In this document: one piece after another, positions 26,015 through 34,991 of the stretch | How positions within the stretch are numbered: position 1 is the stretch's first letter | Layout: each line of letters begins with the position of its first letter | From: Paraburkholderia diazotrophica | Lineage (GTDB): Bacteria; Pseudomonadota; Gammaproteobacteria; Burkholderiales; Burkholderiaceae | Direction: 5' to 3' | Assembly: GCF_900108945.1 (NCBI RefSeq) | Contig: NZ_FNYE01000009.1 | Location: forward strand, 1-64,000 | DNA length: 64,000 bases | Position numbers and translations under genes: made by a program | The notes under the pieces: generated by a model | What the model was told of the DNA's origin: nothing | Seen by the model: only the letters and a program-made list of their open reading frames with translations | Database searches by the model: none

Positions 26015-26989
26015 ATGAGATATGAGAGTGAAGTAGCGCGGCAGATAGCGTTCGAGGCGATCACGACGGCGGGAGCAAATGAGGCGATCGCTCATTCGCT
26101 CACCGAGGCGGTGATATCGGCCGAGCTTGCCGGCAGCAAGGCGGTTGGCTTTGCGCATCTTCCGGACTACCTGGACGGCTTTGTGAAGGGCCGAATTGCG
26201 GTGAATGCCGAGCCGCAGGTCACCTTTCCGGCCCTGGCGGCCGTGCGGGTTGACGCGCAGCGTGGAATCGCACAGCTCGCCTACGATCGCGTCTTCGATG
26301 AGGTCGTCGAAAGGGCGAAGACATACGGCGTCGTCGCGCTCGCCATATCCAACAGCTTCACGGTCGGTGAGCTTGGCTACTACACGCGGCGGCTCGCGGA
26401 AGCAGGTCTCGTTGCGTTGGGTACGTGCAATGCAACAGCACAGATGACCACGCTCGAAAGCGGAAAGGCTATTTACGGCACCAATCCCGTGTCTTTCGCT
26501 GCGCCAGTGGCGAACGATCGGCCTCTCGTGATCGACCAGGCGTCGAGTGCCACTGCGTTCGTCAATGTTCGAAGGGCTGCCGAAGCCGGAGAGACCCTCC
26601 CCGAGGGCTGGGCGGTGGATGAACAGGGCGAGCCCACCACCGACGCGAAAGCGGCGATCAACGGCCTGTTGTTGGCATTCGGTGGCGCCCGGGGAGCCAA
26701 CATCGCGATGATGATGGAGATTCTTGCGGCAGGCATGACCGGGGGCAACTGGTCAATGGACGCGCCGCATTATGCGCAAGGAAGCCAGACGCCAGGAGTC
26801 GGGCTCTTTCTCGTGGCCTTGAAGGCCGACGTCTTTGCGGAAGGTTTCGAAGCCCGCGTCGCCGCACAGATCGACAGACTGGCGCAAGCGGGTGTCCGCA
26901 TTCCGGGTAGCCACATCAAGGTGCGTGAGATCGACGTTCCGGATGACGTCATGGAGAAGGTGCGTTCGTTTGGTCGCGCCACCAGGTAG
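26015..26989 (+). CDS. Malate/L-lactate dehydrogenase (LDH2) family; likely pyrroline-2-carboxylate reductase
   Basis: 324 residues from ATG 26015, with GGGTGATGAG upstream. LDH2/DpkA-type NAD(P)H oxidoreductase: early SLTEAVISAELAGSKAVGFAHLPDYL, SNSFTVGELGYYTRRLAEAGLVALGTCNATAQM, and GTNPVSFAAP. Family members reduce delta1-pyrroline-2-carboxylate to L-proline or delta1-piperidine-2-carboxylate to pipecolate. The partnership with the preceding dehydratase-like enzyme suggests conversion of 3-hydroxyproline to proline. Malate, lactate or ureidoglycolate oxidation cannot be excluded from sequence alone. Confidence 0.85.
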   Translation: MRYESEVARQIAFEAITTAGANEAIAHSLTEAVISAELAGSKAVGFAHLPDYLDGFVKGRIAVNAEPQVTFPALAAVRVDAQRGIAQLAYDRVFDEVVERAKTYGVVALAISNSFTVGELGYYTRRLAEAGLVALGTCNATAQMTTLESGKAIYGTNPVSFAAPVANDRPLVIDQASSATAFVNVRRAAEAGETLPEGWAVDEQGEPTTDAKAAINGLLLAFGGARGANIAMMMEILAAGMTGGNWSMDAPHYAQGSQTPGVGLFLVALKADVFAEGFEARVAAQIDRLAQAGVRIPGSHIKVREIDVPDDVMEKVRSFGRATR

Positions 26990-27025
26990 GTAACAGGGTC
27001 CGCGATTGCGCCCACCAGGTGATCG

Positions 27026-27061
27026 GCTGGCGTCAGGTGTGCGGTTGGACCTGACGCCAGC
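27026..27061. terminator. Bidirectional hairpin between convergent genes
   Basis: GCTGGCGTCAGGT (27026-27038) and ACCTGACGCCAGC (27049-27061) form a perfect 13-bp stem with a 10-base loop. It lies between the reductase stop and the oxygenase stop. No U-run on either strand. Confidence 0.6.
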
Positions 27062-27068
27062 AGGCTCG

Positions 27069-28328
27069 TTAGATGCCTTGTTCCTTCAGTTTCGCGTCAT
27101 ACCAGCGGCAGAACTGGTCGAGTGCCGCCTCCGTGTACTGCGAGTAGGGGCCGGGGACGTAAGCAGGGTCCTGCGTGCCACTGTGAGTGCCTTGCACAAG
27201 GTCGGCATCCTGCTGGTTGGTTGCCAGCCATACTTCAGTAAGGGCCTTCACGTCGTAATCGACGCCCTCCACGGCGTCTTCGTGAACGAGCCATTTCGTG
27301 CGGACGAGCGTCTTGTCCGGTGCGATCGGAAGAATGAAAGCGACAATCGAATGGTCACTCATCACATGGGTCCACGAATTGTGGCCCCACATATGAACAT
27401 CGCCGAGATCGCGGCGCGTGAGGTCTCCCATGAGCCTGGTGCTCGCCACCTTGGTATTCATCGTTTGCGATTCGTTGCTTCCGGCGATCACGAGGCGCTG
27501 GGTGCGGAAGTTCGTATGAACGCTTTCGTCGAGCGACTCGAAGGTCGAACAGATATAACCTTCGCTTTCCCAGTTCTCCTTGTTTGCCGCGTTGCGCGCC
27601 ACATAGGTGTGATAGGAAGCCATCTCTTCTTCTCCGAGACCATCCGGACAGAAGCCGAAATCTTCCGGGAGAAACGAGTTGGTCAACTCGGGATGAGTTC
27701 CTTCGCAGTGGTAGCACTCGCGATTGTTTTCCATCACCAGCTTCCGGTTGCCGTTCTCGATGAGCTCGGACTCGAAAGCGATCTTCGTGCGTTGCATTTG
27801 ATGCGGCGCGAAGCGGGGCGTCATCACCTCTTCCAGCTTCGCGATGTCGGCGGGGGGATCGTCGGACAGACACACGAAGATATGCGCGCCGACCACCTTC
27901 GTGTGAACCGGGATCAGGCTCCGGCATTTCGCGTCGAAATCCTTGCCCATATGGGAGGTGTGCTTGAGGCTGCCATCGAGGTCGTAGGTCCACTGGTGAT
28001 AAGGACAGACCAGCATGCCCACGCTCGCCTTTCCGGGCTCCTTCATGATGCGCGATCCGCGATGGCGGCAGACGTTCCGGTACGTGCGGATGTTCTCGTC
28101 ATCGTCACGAACGATCATGATCGATGCCTTGCCGATCTCGACGGTCGATACGTCACCGGGTTCGGGAACGTCGGCTGTTACGCCGACGAGAATCCAGAGC
28201 TTATTGAAGAAAACATCGAGATCGTTTTCGAAGACGTCCTGACGGCTGAAAATCTCGCCGGGGAATCCGCAGCCGGGCACCCGGCTGTCCAGTAGTTCAC
28301 GATGGGTTTTGACGGGGATGACAGACAC
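27069..28328 (-). CDS. Rieske aromatic-ring/quaternary-amine oxygenase (betaine N-demethylase-like)
   Basis: 419 residues. GTG 28328 is chosen because GGAG sits 6 bases upstream. Rieske 2Fe-2S ligands Cys87-x-His89 (CRHRGS) and Cys108-x2-His111 (CPYHQW); mononuclear iron motif NNRECYHCEGTH with His207 and His212. Overall character and the ending GPYSQYTEAALDQFCRWY resemble GbcA (glycine betaine) and Stc2 (stachydrine) N-demethylases, which remove a methyl as formaldehyde. No flavin/2Fe-2S reductase gene is adjacent; the ferredoxin at 29933 is the nearest donor candidate. Divergent from the LysR at 28585. Confidence 0.82.
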   Translation of the reverse strand: MSVIPVKTHRELLDSRVPGCGFPGEIFSRQDVFENDLDVFFNKLWILVGVTADVPEPGDVSTVEIGKASIMIVRDDDENIRTYRNVCRHRGSRIMKEPGKASVGMLVCPYHQWTYDLDGSLKHTSHMGKDFDAKCRSLIPVHTKVVGAHIFVCLSDDPPADIAKLEEVMTPRFAPHQMQRTKIAFESELIENGNRKLVMENNRECYHCEGTHPELTNSFLPEDFGFCPDGLGEEEMASYHTYVARNAANKENWESEGYICSTFESLDESVHTNFRTQRLVIAGSNESQTMNTKVASTRLMGDLTRRDLGDVHMWGHNSWTHVMSDHSIVAFILPIAPDKTLVRTKWLVHEDAVEGVDYDVKALTEVWLATNQQDADLVQGTHSGTQDPAYVPGPYSQYTEAALDQFCRWYDAKLKEQGI

Positions 28329-28584
28329 TTTTTGCTCCAATCACGTTGTATTTCAGCGGGGCGAAGGCGTAAAGCCGCAATGCCAGTATTGAAGTGCAAA
28401 TTTGGAGCGTCAACGGTCTTTTATTGTGCTGCCGGTATTACTCTATGTTATGCGAAACTTTACGCTCTCGTGGTTTGGGGAACCGGCGCCGTTTAGCTGA
28501 TCCGCTGCGGGGAAAACCCCTGGCATTCGCGCAACATGCGCGAGGTTGGACCGCGCTTCATTACTCAAGCAGAGACAGTCAGAG

Positions 28585-29511
28585 ATGAAAATTACAAGAG
28601 GTCCCAAGGGATACCGACGGATCATTCCGTCAATGACCGCGCTCGTCGAATTTGAGGCGGTTGCGCGTCTGTCGAGCTTCACGAATGCGGCAGCGGAACT
28701 CGGAGTGAGTCAAGCCGCAGTGAGCCGGCAGGTCAGGTTTCTCGAAGAGACGCTCGACGTAAAGCTCTTCCATCGCTTGCATCGGTCGATATCGCTCACC
28801 GTCGAGGGGGAATCGCTTTACCTCGTCGTCGCCGAGTCGATGCAGAAGATCGCGGGCGTCTTCGATCGCCTGTCGACCGGAATCGAGCAGCAGGAGCTGG
28901 TTCTTGCGTCCACCGCCGCCTTCTCCCAGCTTCGACTTCTGCCGCGCCTGGCGAACCTGAAGAAGCTACAGCCGCGCTTGAAGCTCCGATTGACGACCCA
29001 GATGTTCACCGCTGATCTACGGCATAACGAGGTGGATGTAGCCGTCAGGTTCGGTGACGGCACCTGGCGAGACGGTTCATCGACGTTGCTCTTCGATGAA
29101 GAGGTCTTTCCCGTATGTTCACCGCGTTGGCTGCGGGAAAACGCGGCGCCTCAGTCTCTTGAAGAGCTGGCACAACTCCCGCTGGTCGAATCCGACTCGA
29201 CATCCGAGGGATGGATGGGATGGGATGAGTGGTTCACGTCTGTGGGACACCGTCCACCAAAGCTCAACTATGCGCTCCGGTGCAGCATTTACACCGACGC
29301 AGTGCAGGCAGCGCGGTACGGCCAGGGCATTGCGCTCGGCTGGGGGCGGCTGGTCCACGATCTGCTGGCATCAGGCGAGTTGGTGAGACTTGAGACGGCC
29401 ACATGCAAGATGCGGGACGGCTACTACATCGTGGTGCCGCACGGCAGATCGATCACTTCATCCATCACCGGACTCATCGAATGGCTGAACGAAGATCCGT
29501 CTGCGATCTGA
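28585..29511 (+). CDS. LysR-family regulator, GcvA-like (LysR3)
   Basis: 308 residues. N-terminal helix-turn-helix SSFTNAAAELGVSQAAVSRQVRFLEETLDVKLFHRLHRSI is typical of the GcvA/AmpR branch, followed by an effector domain with EVFPVCSPRWL and a GIALGWGRLV segment. Divergent from the Rieske oxygenase (256-bp gap), so likely its regulator. The gap contains an inverted pair GCGTAAAG (28367) and CTTTACGC (28458) of unknown meaning. A second GcvA-like gene is at 31996. Confidence 0.87.
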   Translation: MKITRGPKGYRRIIPSMTALVEFEAVARLSSFTNAAAELGVSQAAVSRQVRFLEETLDVKLFHRLHRSISLTVEGESLYLVVAESMQKIAGVFDRLSTGIEQQELVLASTAAFSQLRLLPRLANLKKLQPRLKLRLTTQMFTADLRHNEVDVAVRFGDGTWRDGSSTLLFDEEVFPVCSPRWLRENAAPQSLEELAQLPLVESDSTSEGWMGWDEWFTSVGHRPPKLNYALRCSIYTDAVQAARYGQGIALGWGRLVHDLLASGELVRLETATCKMRDGYYIVVPHGRSITSSITGLIEWLNEDPSAI

Positions 29512-29553
29512 CAGGATACGCGCGGTACAAACAATCTCATTGGAGGAAAAAGC

Positions 29554-29847
29554 ATGAAAGGCTATTGGCTCATTTTAGGCGAGGACGTTAAAGATCCCGA
29601 TGCGCAAAAGCGATATGGTGAGCTATGGGCACCTATTGCCGCAAAGTACGACGCGAAGGTTAGAGTTCCCGATACGGATGCCGTGCTTAAAGAGGCCCGA
29701 ACGACCAAACGAGTGGTCGTTGTCGAGTTTCCATCTTATGAACAGGCGAAGGCGTGCTACGCCGACGCGGCCTATCAGGAGGCCGCGAAATTTGCGTTAC
29801 AGGCGTCGAAACGGGAGTTGCTGGTTCTGCAGGGTGAGTTGAGCTAG
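29554..29847 (+). CDS. DUF1330-family small protein
   Basis: 97 residues, ATG 29554 preceded by TTGGAGGAAAA. The fold signature is that of the dimeric alpha-beta barrel DUF1330 family: KGYWLILGEDVKDPDAQKRYGELWAPI, then VVVVEFPSYEQAKACYADAAYQEAAKF. Function unknown; members often sit next to catabolic oxygenases. It may be co-transcribed with lysR3 (42-bp gap). Confidence 0.8.
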   Translation: MKGYWLILGEDVKDPDAQKRYGELWAPIAAKYDAKVRVPDTDAVLKEARTTKRVVVVEFPSYEQAKACYADAAYQEAAKFALQASKRELLVLQGELS

Positions 29848-29932
29848 ATGCCTTTGCATCATTGCGGCCCGCGCCTACGTCGGCATCGTGATGCAACGGG
29901 CGGCGCAGGGCGCTGCAGACGGAATGTGACGG

Positions 29933-30271
29933 TTAAATTACCGTGTCGCGAGCGAGATGAGATAGCTTGGACCGCACGTCCTTCCACTCTTCCGCGCCGG
30001 GTAGAGGCGGTTGCCGTGTCGTGATCGCAGGCCATTCTTTGGCGAGCGAGGCGTTGAGCTCGATGAAAACGTGCTGCTCGTTTCCCGCAATGTCCTCGGC
30101 CGAGGAGATGGCGTCGACCGGGCACTCGGGGGCGCAAACGCCGCAATCGATGCATTCGTCCGGATCGATGACGAGAAAATTCGGACCTTCGCGGAAGCAG
30201 TCGGTGGGACAGACCTCGACACAGTCTGTATAGCGGCACTGGATGCAGCTCTCGGTTACAACGTACGTCAT
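29933..30271 (-). CDS. fdxA: 7Fe ferredoxin (FdxA-type)
   Basis: 112 residues from ATG 30271, with GGAGGAGAA directly upstream. N-terminal cluster ligands are in [20 protein letters not shown] and the second set in [16 protein letters not shown], the 3Fe-4S plus 4Fe-4S pattern of FdxA; the tail continues [19 protein letters not shown] as in that family. It lies just downstream of the KamA-like gene on the same strand. Likely electron donor to the radical SAM enzyme or to the Rieske oxygenase (inference). Confidence 0.9.
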   Translation of the reverse strand: MTYVVTESCIQCRYTDCVEVCPTDCFREGPNFLVIDPDECIDCGVCAPECPVDAISSAEDIAGNEQHVFIELNASLAKEWPAITTRQPPLPGAEEWKDVRSKLSHLARDTVI

Positions 30272-30305
30272 TTCTCCTCCGGGGCGTGCAAATGAATCGG
30301 GTTGT

Positions 30306-30323
30306 GGCCCGCGCAAGCGGGCC
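30306..30323. terminator. GC hairpin between kamA-like and ferredoxin genes
   Basis: GGCCCGC (30306-30312), GCAA loop, GCGGGCC (30317-30323). Perfect 7-bp stem, no U-run; possibly partial termination or RNA protection. Confidence 0.4.
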
Positions 30324-30335
30324 GCCTTGCCGAAG

Positions 30336-31742
30336 TTACGCTTCGATCGCGAGTGGCTCCGGCGTCTCTGATGTCGCGCCCGGCACATATCGGCCCGTGT
30401 GTCTTGTGACAAGCTGCAGGGTTTTGTGCGGTGCGTCCGCGTCGGTTTCGAAGAAGAACTTCTTTTCTCCGAATGCAGGAACGAGATCATGGAGCCACGT
30501 CGCATCAGGATCGAACTTCGCATAGAACGGACGGCGGACCCACTCGGGCTTCCGTGCTTGCAGGAACTGCAGCGCGAACACCTTTTCGCCAGCGATCTCG
30601 ACGATGCCGTCTACCACGACCTTGCCCGGGAATGCGCTCATCGAAGGTCCACGGACCGTGCGAGCCAGGCCTGATACGGAACTGTAGGCGGACTGGAAGA
30701 TCTCGTACGCCCGTGCGAGCGGCAACTGGAAATAGTGGCTCGGGCCCGTATCGCGTTCGACAAACATGTAGTAAGGAATGGCGCCCAGCCGTACGCCCGT
30801 CGTCCAAAGTTCTGCCCAGCCCTTCGGATCTTCGTTGATATGACGGATCAATGGGGCTTGCATGCGCAGCGTCGCACCCGTCGATACGATTCGCTTCACG
30901 GCCCGCTGTGCGATAGCGGTTCGAAGCTCGGCCGGGTGATTGTAGTGGCCCATGATCGCCATGTTTTTACCGGCGGCCACGACCTTTTCGAACAGCTGCA
31001 GCAGATCATCCGAATCCTTGTCCGTCACGAAGCGCTGAGGCCAATACGCAACGGACTTCGTGCCGATACGGATATTCTGGATGTGCGCGAGCTCGGGGAC
31101 GAGCAGCGGCTCGATGTAACCCGCGAGCGAACGAGTGTTCATGATGAGCGGGTCGCCGCCGGTGATCAGCACGTCCGTAACCTCGGGGTGCAGCTTCAGA
31201 TACTCGACCAGTTCGCTCGATTCGCGCGCATCGAATTTCAGATCGTCCATGCCGACGAATTGCGGCCAGCGGAAACAGAACGTGCAATATGCGTGACATG
31301 TTTGCCCGGCGCTGGGAAAGAAGAGGACCGTCTCCCTGTATTTGTGCTGCAGACCACTCACTGGCTGTCCGTTCATAAAAGGCACGTTGTGCGTCATCTG
31401 ACCGGCGGGATGGGGATTCATCGCCAGCCGGATGCTGCGAACTGCATCCTCGATGGCGGCGTCATCCTTCTTCACCAGTACGAGGTCTCTCAGGTTCGAG
31501 TAGTCGGACGGAGAGAGCATGTCCTGGTGCGGGAACGTCAGACGGTAGATCGGATCGTCGGGGACATTGTTCCAGTCGATCAGTTCGTCCATCACGTACT
31601 GGTTGGTCCGGAACGGCATAACCCGGGAGACAACCTGTACGGCTTCGCGAAGTTCTTCCGGGAGTAACTGCCATTGAGGCGCCTGGCTGATCGTCTGGCG
31701 GGTATAAGGCTTGAACTTTGCAGGAAGCAATTCGGAAGTCAT
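30336..31742 (-). CDS. KamA-family radical SAM aminomutase-like enzyme
   Basis: 468 residues from ATG 31742 (AAAGGA upstream). Radical SAM cluster motif Cys149-x3-Cys153-x2-Cys156 ([15 protein letters not shown]), early [12 protein letters not shown], and [12 protein letters not shown], as in lysine/glutamate 2,3-aminomutases, which use PLP. The usual PLP-lysine motif PGGGGK is replaced by [12 protein letters not shown], retaining a Lys but not the glycine run, so the reaction may differ from lysine 2,3-migration. Such enzymes need a low-potential donor; the ferredoxin downstream fits. Divergent from the GcvA-like regulator at 31996. Confidence 0.85.
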   Translation of the reverse strand: MTSELLPAKFKPYTRQTISQAPQWQLLPEELREAVQVVSRVMPFRTNQYVMDELIDWNNVPDDPIYRLTFPHQDMLSPSDYSNLRDLVLVKKDDAAIEDAVRSIRLAMNPHPAGQMTHNVPFMNGQPVSGLQHKYRETVLFFPSAGQTCHAYCTFCFRWPQFVGMDDLKFDARESSELVEYLKLHPEVTDVLITGGDPLIMNTRSLAGYIEPLLVPELAHIQNIRIGTKSVAYWPQRFVTDKDSDDLLQLFEKVVAAGKNMAIMGHYNHPAELRTAIAQRAVKRIVSTGATLRMQAPLIRHINEDPKGWAELWTTGVRLGAIPYYMFVERDTGPSHYFQLPLARAYEIFQSAYSSVSGLARTVRGPSMSAFPGKVVVDGIVEIAGEKVFALQFLQARKPEWVRRPFYAKFDPDATWLHDLVPAFGEKKFFFETDADAPHKTLQLVTRHTGRYVPGATSETPEPLAIEA

Positions 31743-31995
31743 GAAGCATCCTTTGTAAAATGGACAATCATATAAATAGGAATGCAAAGCAACGATGCAA
31801 TTCGTGCGCGACAGAGGCCTGATGGCCAGAAGCGAGCGCTACAGCGCTGACCCACTCATCCGGATGATCAGAGAGATAGTGAAAGCAATTGAAGGCAATC
31901 GGACCGGGCACTCCCCGTATGTCATGGAAACCATTGTTACTTCATGGTCGGCGGGCGGCAAACGATATAAACTCGCAACGTTGTGCGTTTGAGGA

Positions 31996-32910
31996 ATGAA
32001 CGTGAGGCGAAGAATTCCGAGTATCGAAGCACTGATCGCTTTTGAGGCAGCAGCGCGCCACCTGAGCTTCACCCGCAGCGCCGAGGAACTGGCTTTGACC
32101 CAGAGCGCCGTCGGTCGTCAGGTGGCGAGCCTTGAGGATTATCTGGGTGTACCGCTTTTTAACCGTGTGAAGAAGAGGCTCAGCCTGACCGAGGTCGGTG
32201 AGGTCTACGCGAGGCAGGTTCGCGAAGATCTTGACCGGATAGAGCGCAATGCCCTGGCCGCAATGGCGCATCGGAACGCCGGTGGGATTCTTGAGCTTGC
32301 CGTCATTCCGACGTTCGCGACGCGGTGGCTGATTCCGCGGCTTCCACAGTTCTACGCGGAGCATGAACACGTTACGGTCAATCTGACGACACGGGCCGAA
32401 CCATTCCTGTTCACAGACACGCCGTTCGACGCAGCTATTCACTTCGGCGACCCCGTATGGCCCGGGTCCATAACGACCTATCTCTTCGGTGAGGAGATGA
32501 CGCCTGTTTGCAGTCCGCGGCTATTGCAGGGAAGAAAATCGCTCGAGCCTCAGGACGTCACGAAGTTTACGTTGCTTCACCAGTCAGCAAGGCCGGATGC
32601 ATGGCGGCAATGGCTCGCACAGGCGGGCATCGCTGACGACGTCGACTGCATGCGAGGGCAGCGTTATGAACTGTTCTCGATGCTCGTCGAGGCGGCGCGT
32701 GCGGGATTGGGCATTGCACTTGTTCCTCGGTTCTTCGTATCACACGAGGTGGCGACGGGAGAGCTAGTGCTGCCGTTCAGCATGTCTCTGCAAAGCGAAA
32801 AGGGATACTACTTTGTCTTTCCCGAGTCGAAGCAACATTCACCGCAATTGCAGGCGTTCGCGCAATGGCTGCTTGCGGAAGCTGGCCGATATGCCGAACG
32901 CGAAAAATGA
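31996..32910 (+). CDS. LysR-family regulator, GcvA-like (LysR4)
   Basis: 304 residues. Helix-turn-helix LSFTRSAEELALTQSAVGRQVASLEDYLGVPLFNRVKKRL and a GcvA-type effector domain (AAIHFGDPVWPGS, EEMTPVCSPRLL, GLGIALVPRFF). ATG 31996 is very close to GAGG; GTG 32002 would be better spaced, a difference of two residues. Divergent from the KamA-like gene and upstream of the amine oxidase/ridA pair; either could be its target. Confidence 0.87.
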   Translation: MNVRRRIPSIEALIAFEAAARHLSFTRSAEELALTQSAVGRQVASLEDYLGVPLFNRVKKRLSLTEVGEVYARQVREDLDRIERNALAAMAHRNAGGILELAVIPTFATRWLIPRLPQFYAEHEHVTVNLTTRAEPFLFTDTPFDAAIHFGDPVWPGSITTYLFGEEMTPVCSPRLLQGRKSLEPQDVTKFTLLHQSARPDAWRQWLAQAGIADDVDCMRGQRYELFSMLVEAARAGLGIALVPRFFVSHEVATGELVLPFSMSLQSEKGYYFVFPESKQHSPQLQAFAQWLLAEAGRYAEREK

Positions 32911-33272
32911 CGATCGTGGCTCACGTGATAGTGTCGCTATCGATTGCACACTTCTATCTCACACGGCGACTTCTGCGGTCGTGACATCCCGTATCACACG
33001 GTGTGCGGCAGCTCGACGCATGTGAATAATGTGCCTTCTTTCGTCCTGCAGTGACCGCTATGAAATCAAAGCGCAGTTAAGCTCATCATTTGGGTTACTG
33101 ATATTAGACGGATGTCCCGGCTTCCTCGGCATGATGAGAAAAGACTAAACCATCGAGGAAGCCGGTTTCCTTTTCCTTATACGAAGAGGCGCAGGCTTTG
33201 ACACGGTCCGCTGTTCGCTCGCAGGCGCTCGAGGCGCGAGCGCAATGATGTTTCGATTGCAGCGGTGATTCC
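32911..33272 (+). other. Intergenic region with a long inverted repeat
   Basis: 362 bp with no gene. It contains the inverted repeat at 33117-33165 and scattered short palindromes. A promoter for the oxidase at 33273 would lie after that repeat but was not resolved. Confidence 0.4.
33117..33165 (+). terminator. Perfect 12-bp inverted repeat, terminator-like
   Basis: CCGGCTTCCTCG (33117-33128) and CGAGGAAGCCGG (33154-33165) flank a 25-base AT-rich loop, followed by TTTCCTTTTCC. It could end the LysR4 transcript. The large loop is unusual, so a regulator site or remnant repeat is possible. Confidence 0.5.
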
Positions 33273-34604
33273 ATGCATATCCGACAAGGTCTCCCTACCT
33301 CCGACGTAACCGTCGGGAAATACCCGACGTATCAGCTTGGCTCGGGCTGGAACGCGATGCTGCCCGAGCGTCCGAAGCCTTCTCGAACGAGCATTCGGCG
33401 GTTCGGCACGATTGTGATCGGCGGAGGATACACGGGTCTGGCTGCCGCGCGCCGCATCGCAGAGATGCAGCCCGACCAACCGGTGCTGGTACTCGAAGCC
33501 TCGACCATCGGCGAAGGCTCATCCGGCCGGAATTCGGGTTTCGTTATCAATCTGCCTCACAACACCAAAATGGGTGGGCACACCAGTCCGCTGGAAGTCG
33601 CTCGCAAACAGATTCGCTTGTACGAGGCAGGCTTACGTTGGCTAGAGCAACTCGTTCACGAACATCGAATTGACTGTAGCTGGAACCCGGCCGGAAAGTT
33701 CCATGCCGCGGCAAGCGATTCGGGCGTAGAGAATCTCAAAGCATCGTTGGCTCAATACCGCGAATGGGGCGTGAACTTCGAAGAGTACGATCGCGATGCG
33801 CTGCGGGAAAAGCTCGGCACCAGCTACTACCGTTACGGCTTTCATTCGCCCAATAACGTTTTCGTCCAGCCTGCCGCACTGATTCGGGGGCTGGCTGACA
33901 GTCAGCCGTCAAACGTCGTCCTGGTCGAGAGCGAGCCCGTCATGGCGCTAAGCGAGTCGTCTCCTTTCCGTATCACGACATCCGAAGCGGAATACACAGC
34001 TGATCGCGTCATCCTGGCCAACAACGGATTCGCCAAAGCGTTAGGCATACTGCGCGACAGGCTGATCACGATCTTCACGTATGCGGCCGTCACTCCTACG
34101 CTGCCCGAGTCCGAGCTGAAGAAGCTTGGCGATACCGAAGAGTGGGGCGTCATACCGGCCAATCGCCTGGGCACGACACTGCGCCGCGTTCACGGCGGTC
34201 GTTTCATGGTGCGCAGCGCCTACTCCTATGAGCGAGAGCAATCCCCCTCCGATACGCTGACTGAGTTGACGAGCTGCTATCAGCGCCGCTATCCGAACAT
34301 GAAATCTCATGCTTTCGAGTACGTGTGGGGAGGGACAACGGCGTTGACTCGCAACGGCGCCACGTTCTTTGGAGAACTGCGACCTGGCCTGTTTGCGTCG
34401 TTGGGCTGCAATGGAGCGGGCGTGCTCAAGGGCACAACATACGGCAAGTTGCTGGGCGAGATGGCCATGGGTGCGCAGTCTGCGCAACTGTCCGATGCGC
34501 TCAGTCTGGAAGGCCCGAGCTGGCTACCTCCGGAGCCGATCAGACGCATTGGCGTCGTTTCATCGATCAGGTATCAGGCCGCACTCGCCGGTCGTGAACG
34601 CTAG
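33273..34604 (+). CDS. FAD-dependent amine oxidoreductase, PuuB-like
   Basis: 443-residue DAO-fold flavoprotein resembling gamma-glutamylputrescine oxidoreductase: IVIGGGYTGLAAARRIAE near residue 47, SGRNSGFV, then YVWGGTTALTRNGATFFGEL and LGCNGAGVLKGTTYGKLLGE in the C-terminal FAD segment. It would oxidise a primary or secondary amine to an imine/aldehyde. The ridA gene 36 bp downstream, whose family hydrolyses reactive enamine/imine products, fits that chemistry. No puuA/puuC/puuD accompany it; the glutamine synthetase at 39039 is separate. Confidence 0.85.
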   Translation: MHIRQGLPTSDVTVGKYPTYQLGSGWNAMLPERPKPSRTSIRRFGTIVIGGGYTGLAAARRIAEMQPDQPVLVLEASTIGEGSSGRNSGFVINLPHNTKMGGHTSPLEVARKQIRLYEAGLRWLEQLVHEHRIDCSWNPAGKFHAAASDSGVENLKASLAQYREWGVNFEEYDRDALREKLGTSYYRYGFHSPNNVFVQPAALIRGLADSQPSNVVLVESEPVMALSESSPFRITTSEAEYTADRVILANNGFAKALGILRDRLITIFTYAAVTPTLPESELKKLGDTEEWGVIPANRLGTTLRRVHGGRFMVRSAYSYEREQSPSDTLTELTSCYQRRYPNMKSHAFEYVWGGTTALTRNGATFFGELRPGLFASLGCNGAGVLKGTTYGKLLGEMAMGAQSAQLSDALSLEGPSWLPPEPIRRIGVVSSIRYQAALAGRER

Positions 34605-34640
34605 TCACTCACCGCCCAAGCCACTCGAAAAGGAACGAAG

Positions 34641-34991
34641 ATGCCCGAAATCAAGCGCAGCCATATAGGGAAGCGTCTATCGGAGGTCGCCATTCATCAG
34701 GGAACGATCTACCTTGCAGGTCAGGTACCGGAAGACATCACACAAGATATGGCCGGTCAGACGCGTCAAGTGCTGGCATCGATAGATGCGCTGCTTGCTG
34801 AACATGGATCGGACAAGTCTCGCATCCTGTCATGTCAGATCTTTCTATCCGACATGTCACAGGCTGCGGCGATGAACGAAGTGTGGGACGCGTGGGTGAC
34901 GCCAGGGCACACGCCGCCTCGCGCCACTGTGGGGGCTACCTTGGCGCAGCGGGAGAAGCTGATCGAGGTCGTGATCGTGGCCGCTGTCTAG
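34641..34991 (+). CDS. ridA: RidA family (enamine/imine deaminase-like) protein
   Basis: 116 residues, ATG 34641 with AAAGGAACGAAG upstream. YjgF/YER057c/UK114 family signature in the C-terminal third: PGHTPPRATVGATLAQREKLIEVVIVA, containing the conserved Arg of PPRA. RidA proteins hydrolyse enamine/imine intermediates. Likely co-transcribed with the preceding amine oxidase to clear its imine product. Confidence 0.9.
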   Translation: MPEIKRSHIGKRLSEVAIHQGTIYLAGQVPEDITQDMAGQTRQVLASIDALLAEHGSDKSRILSCQIFLSDMSQAAAMNEVWDAWVTPGHTPPRATVGATLAQREKLIEVVIVAAV

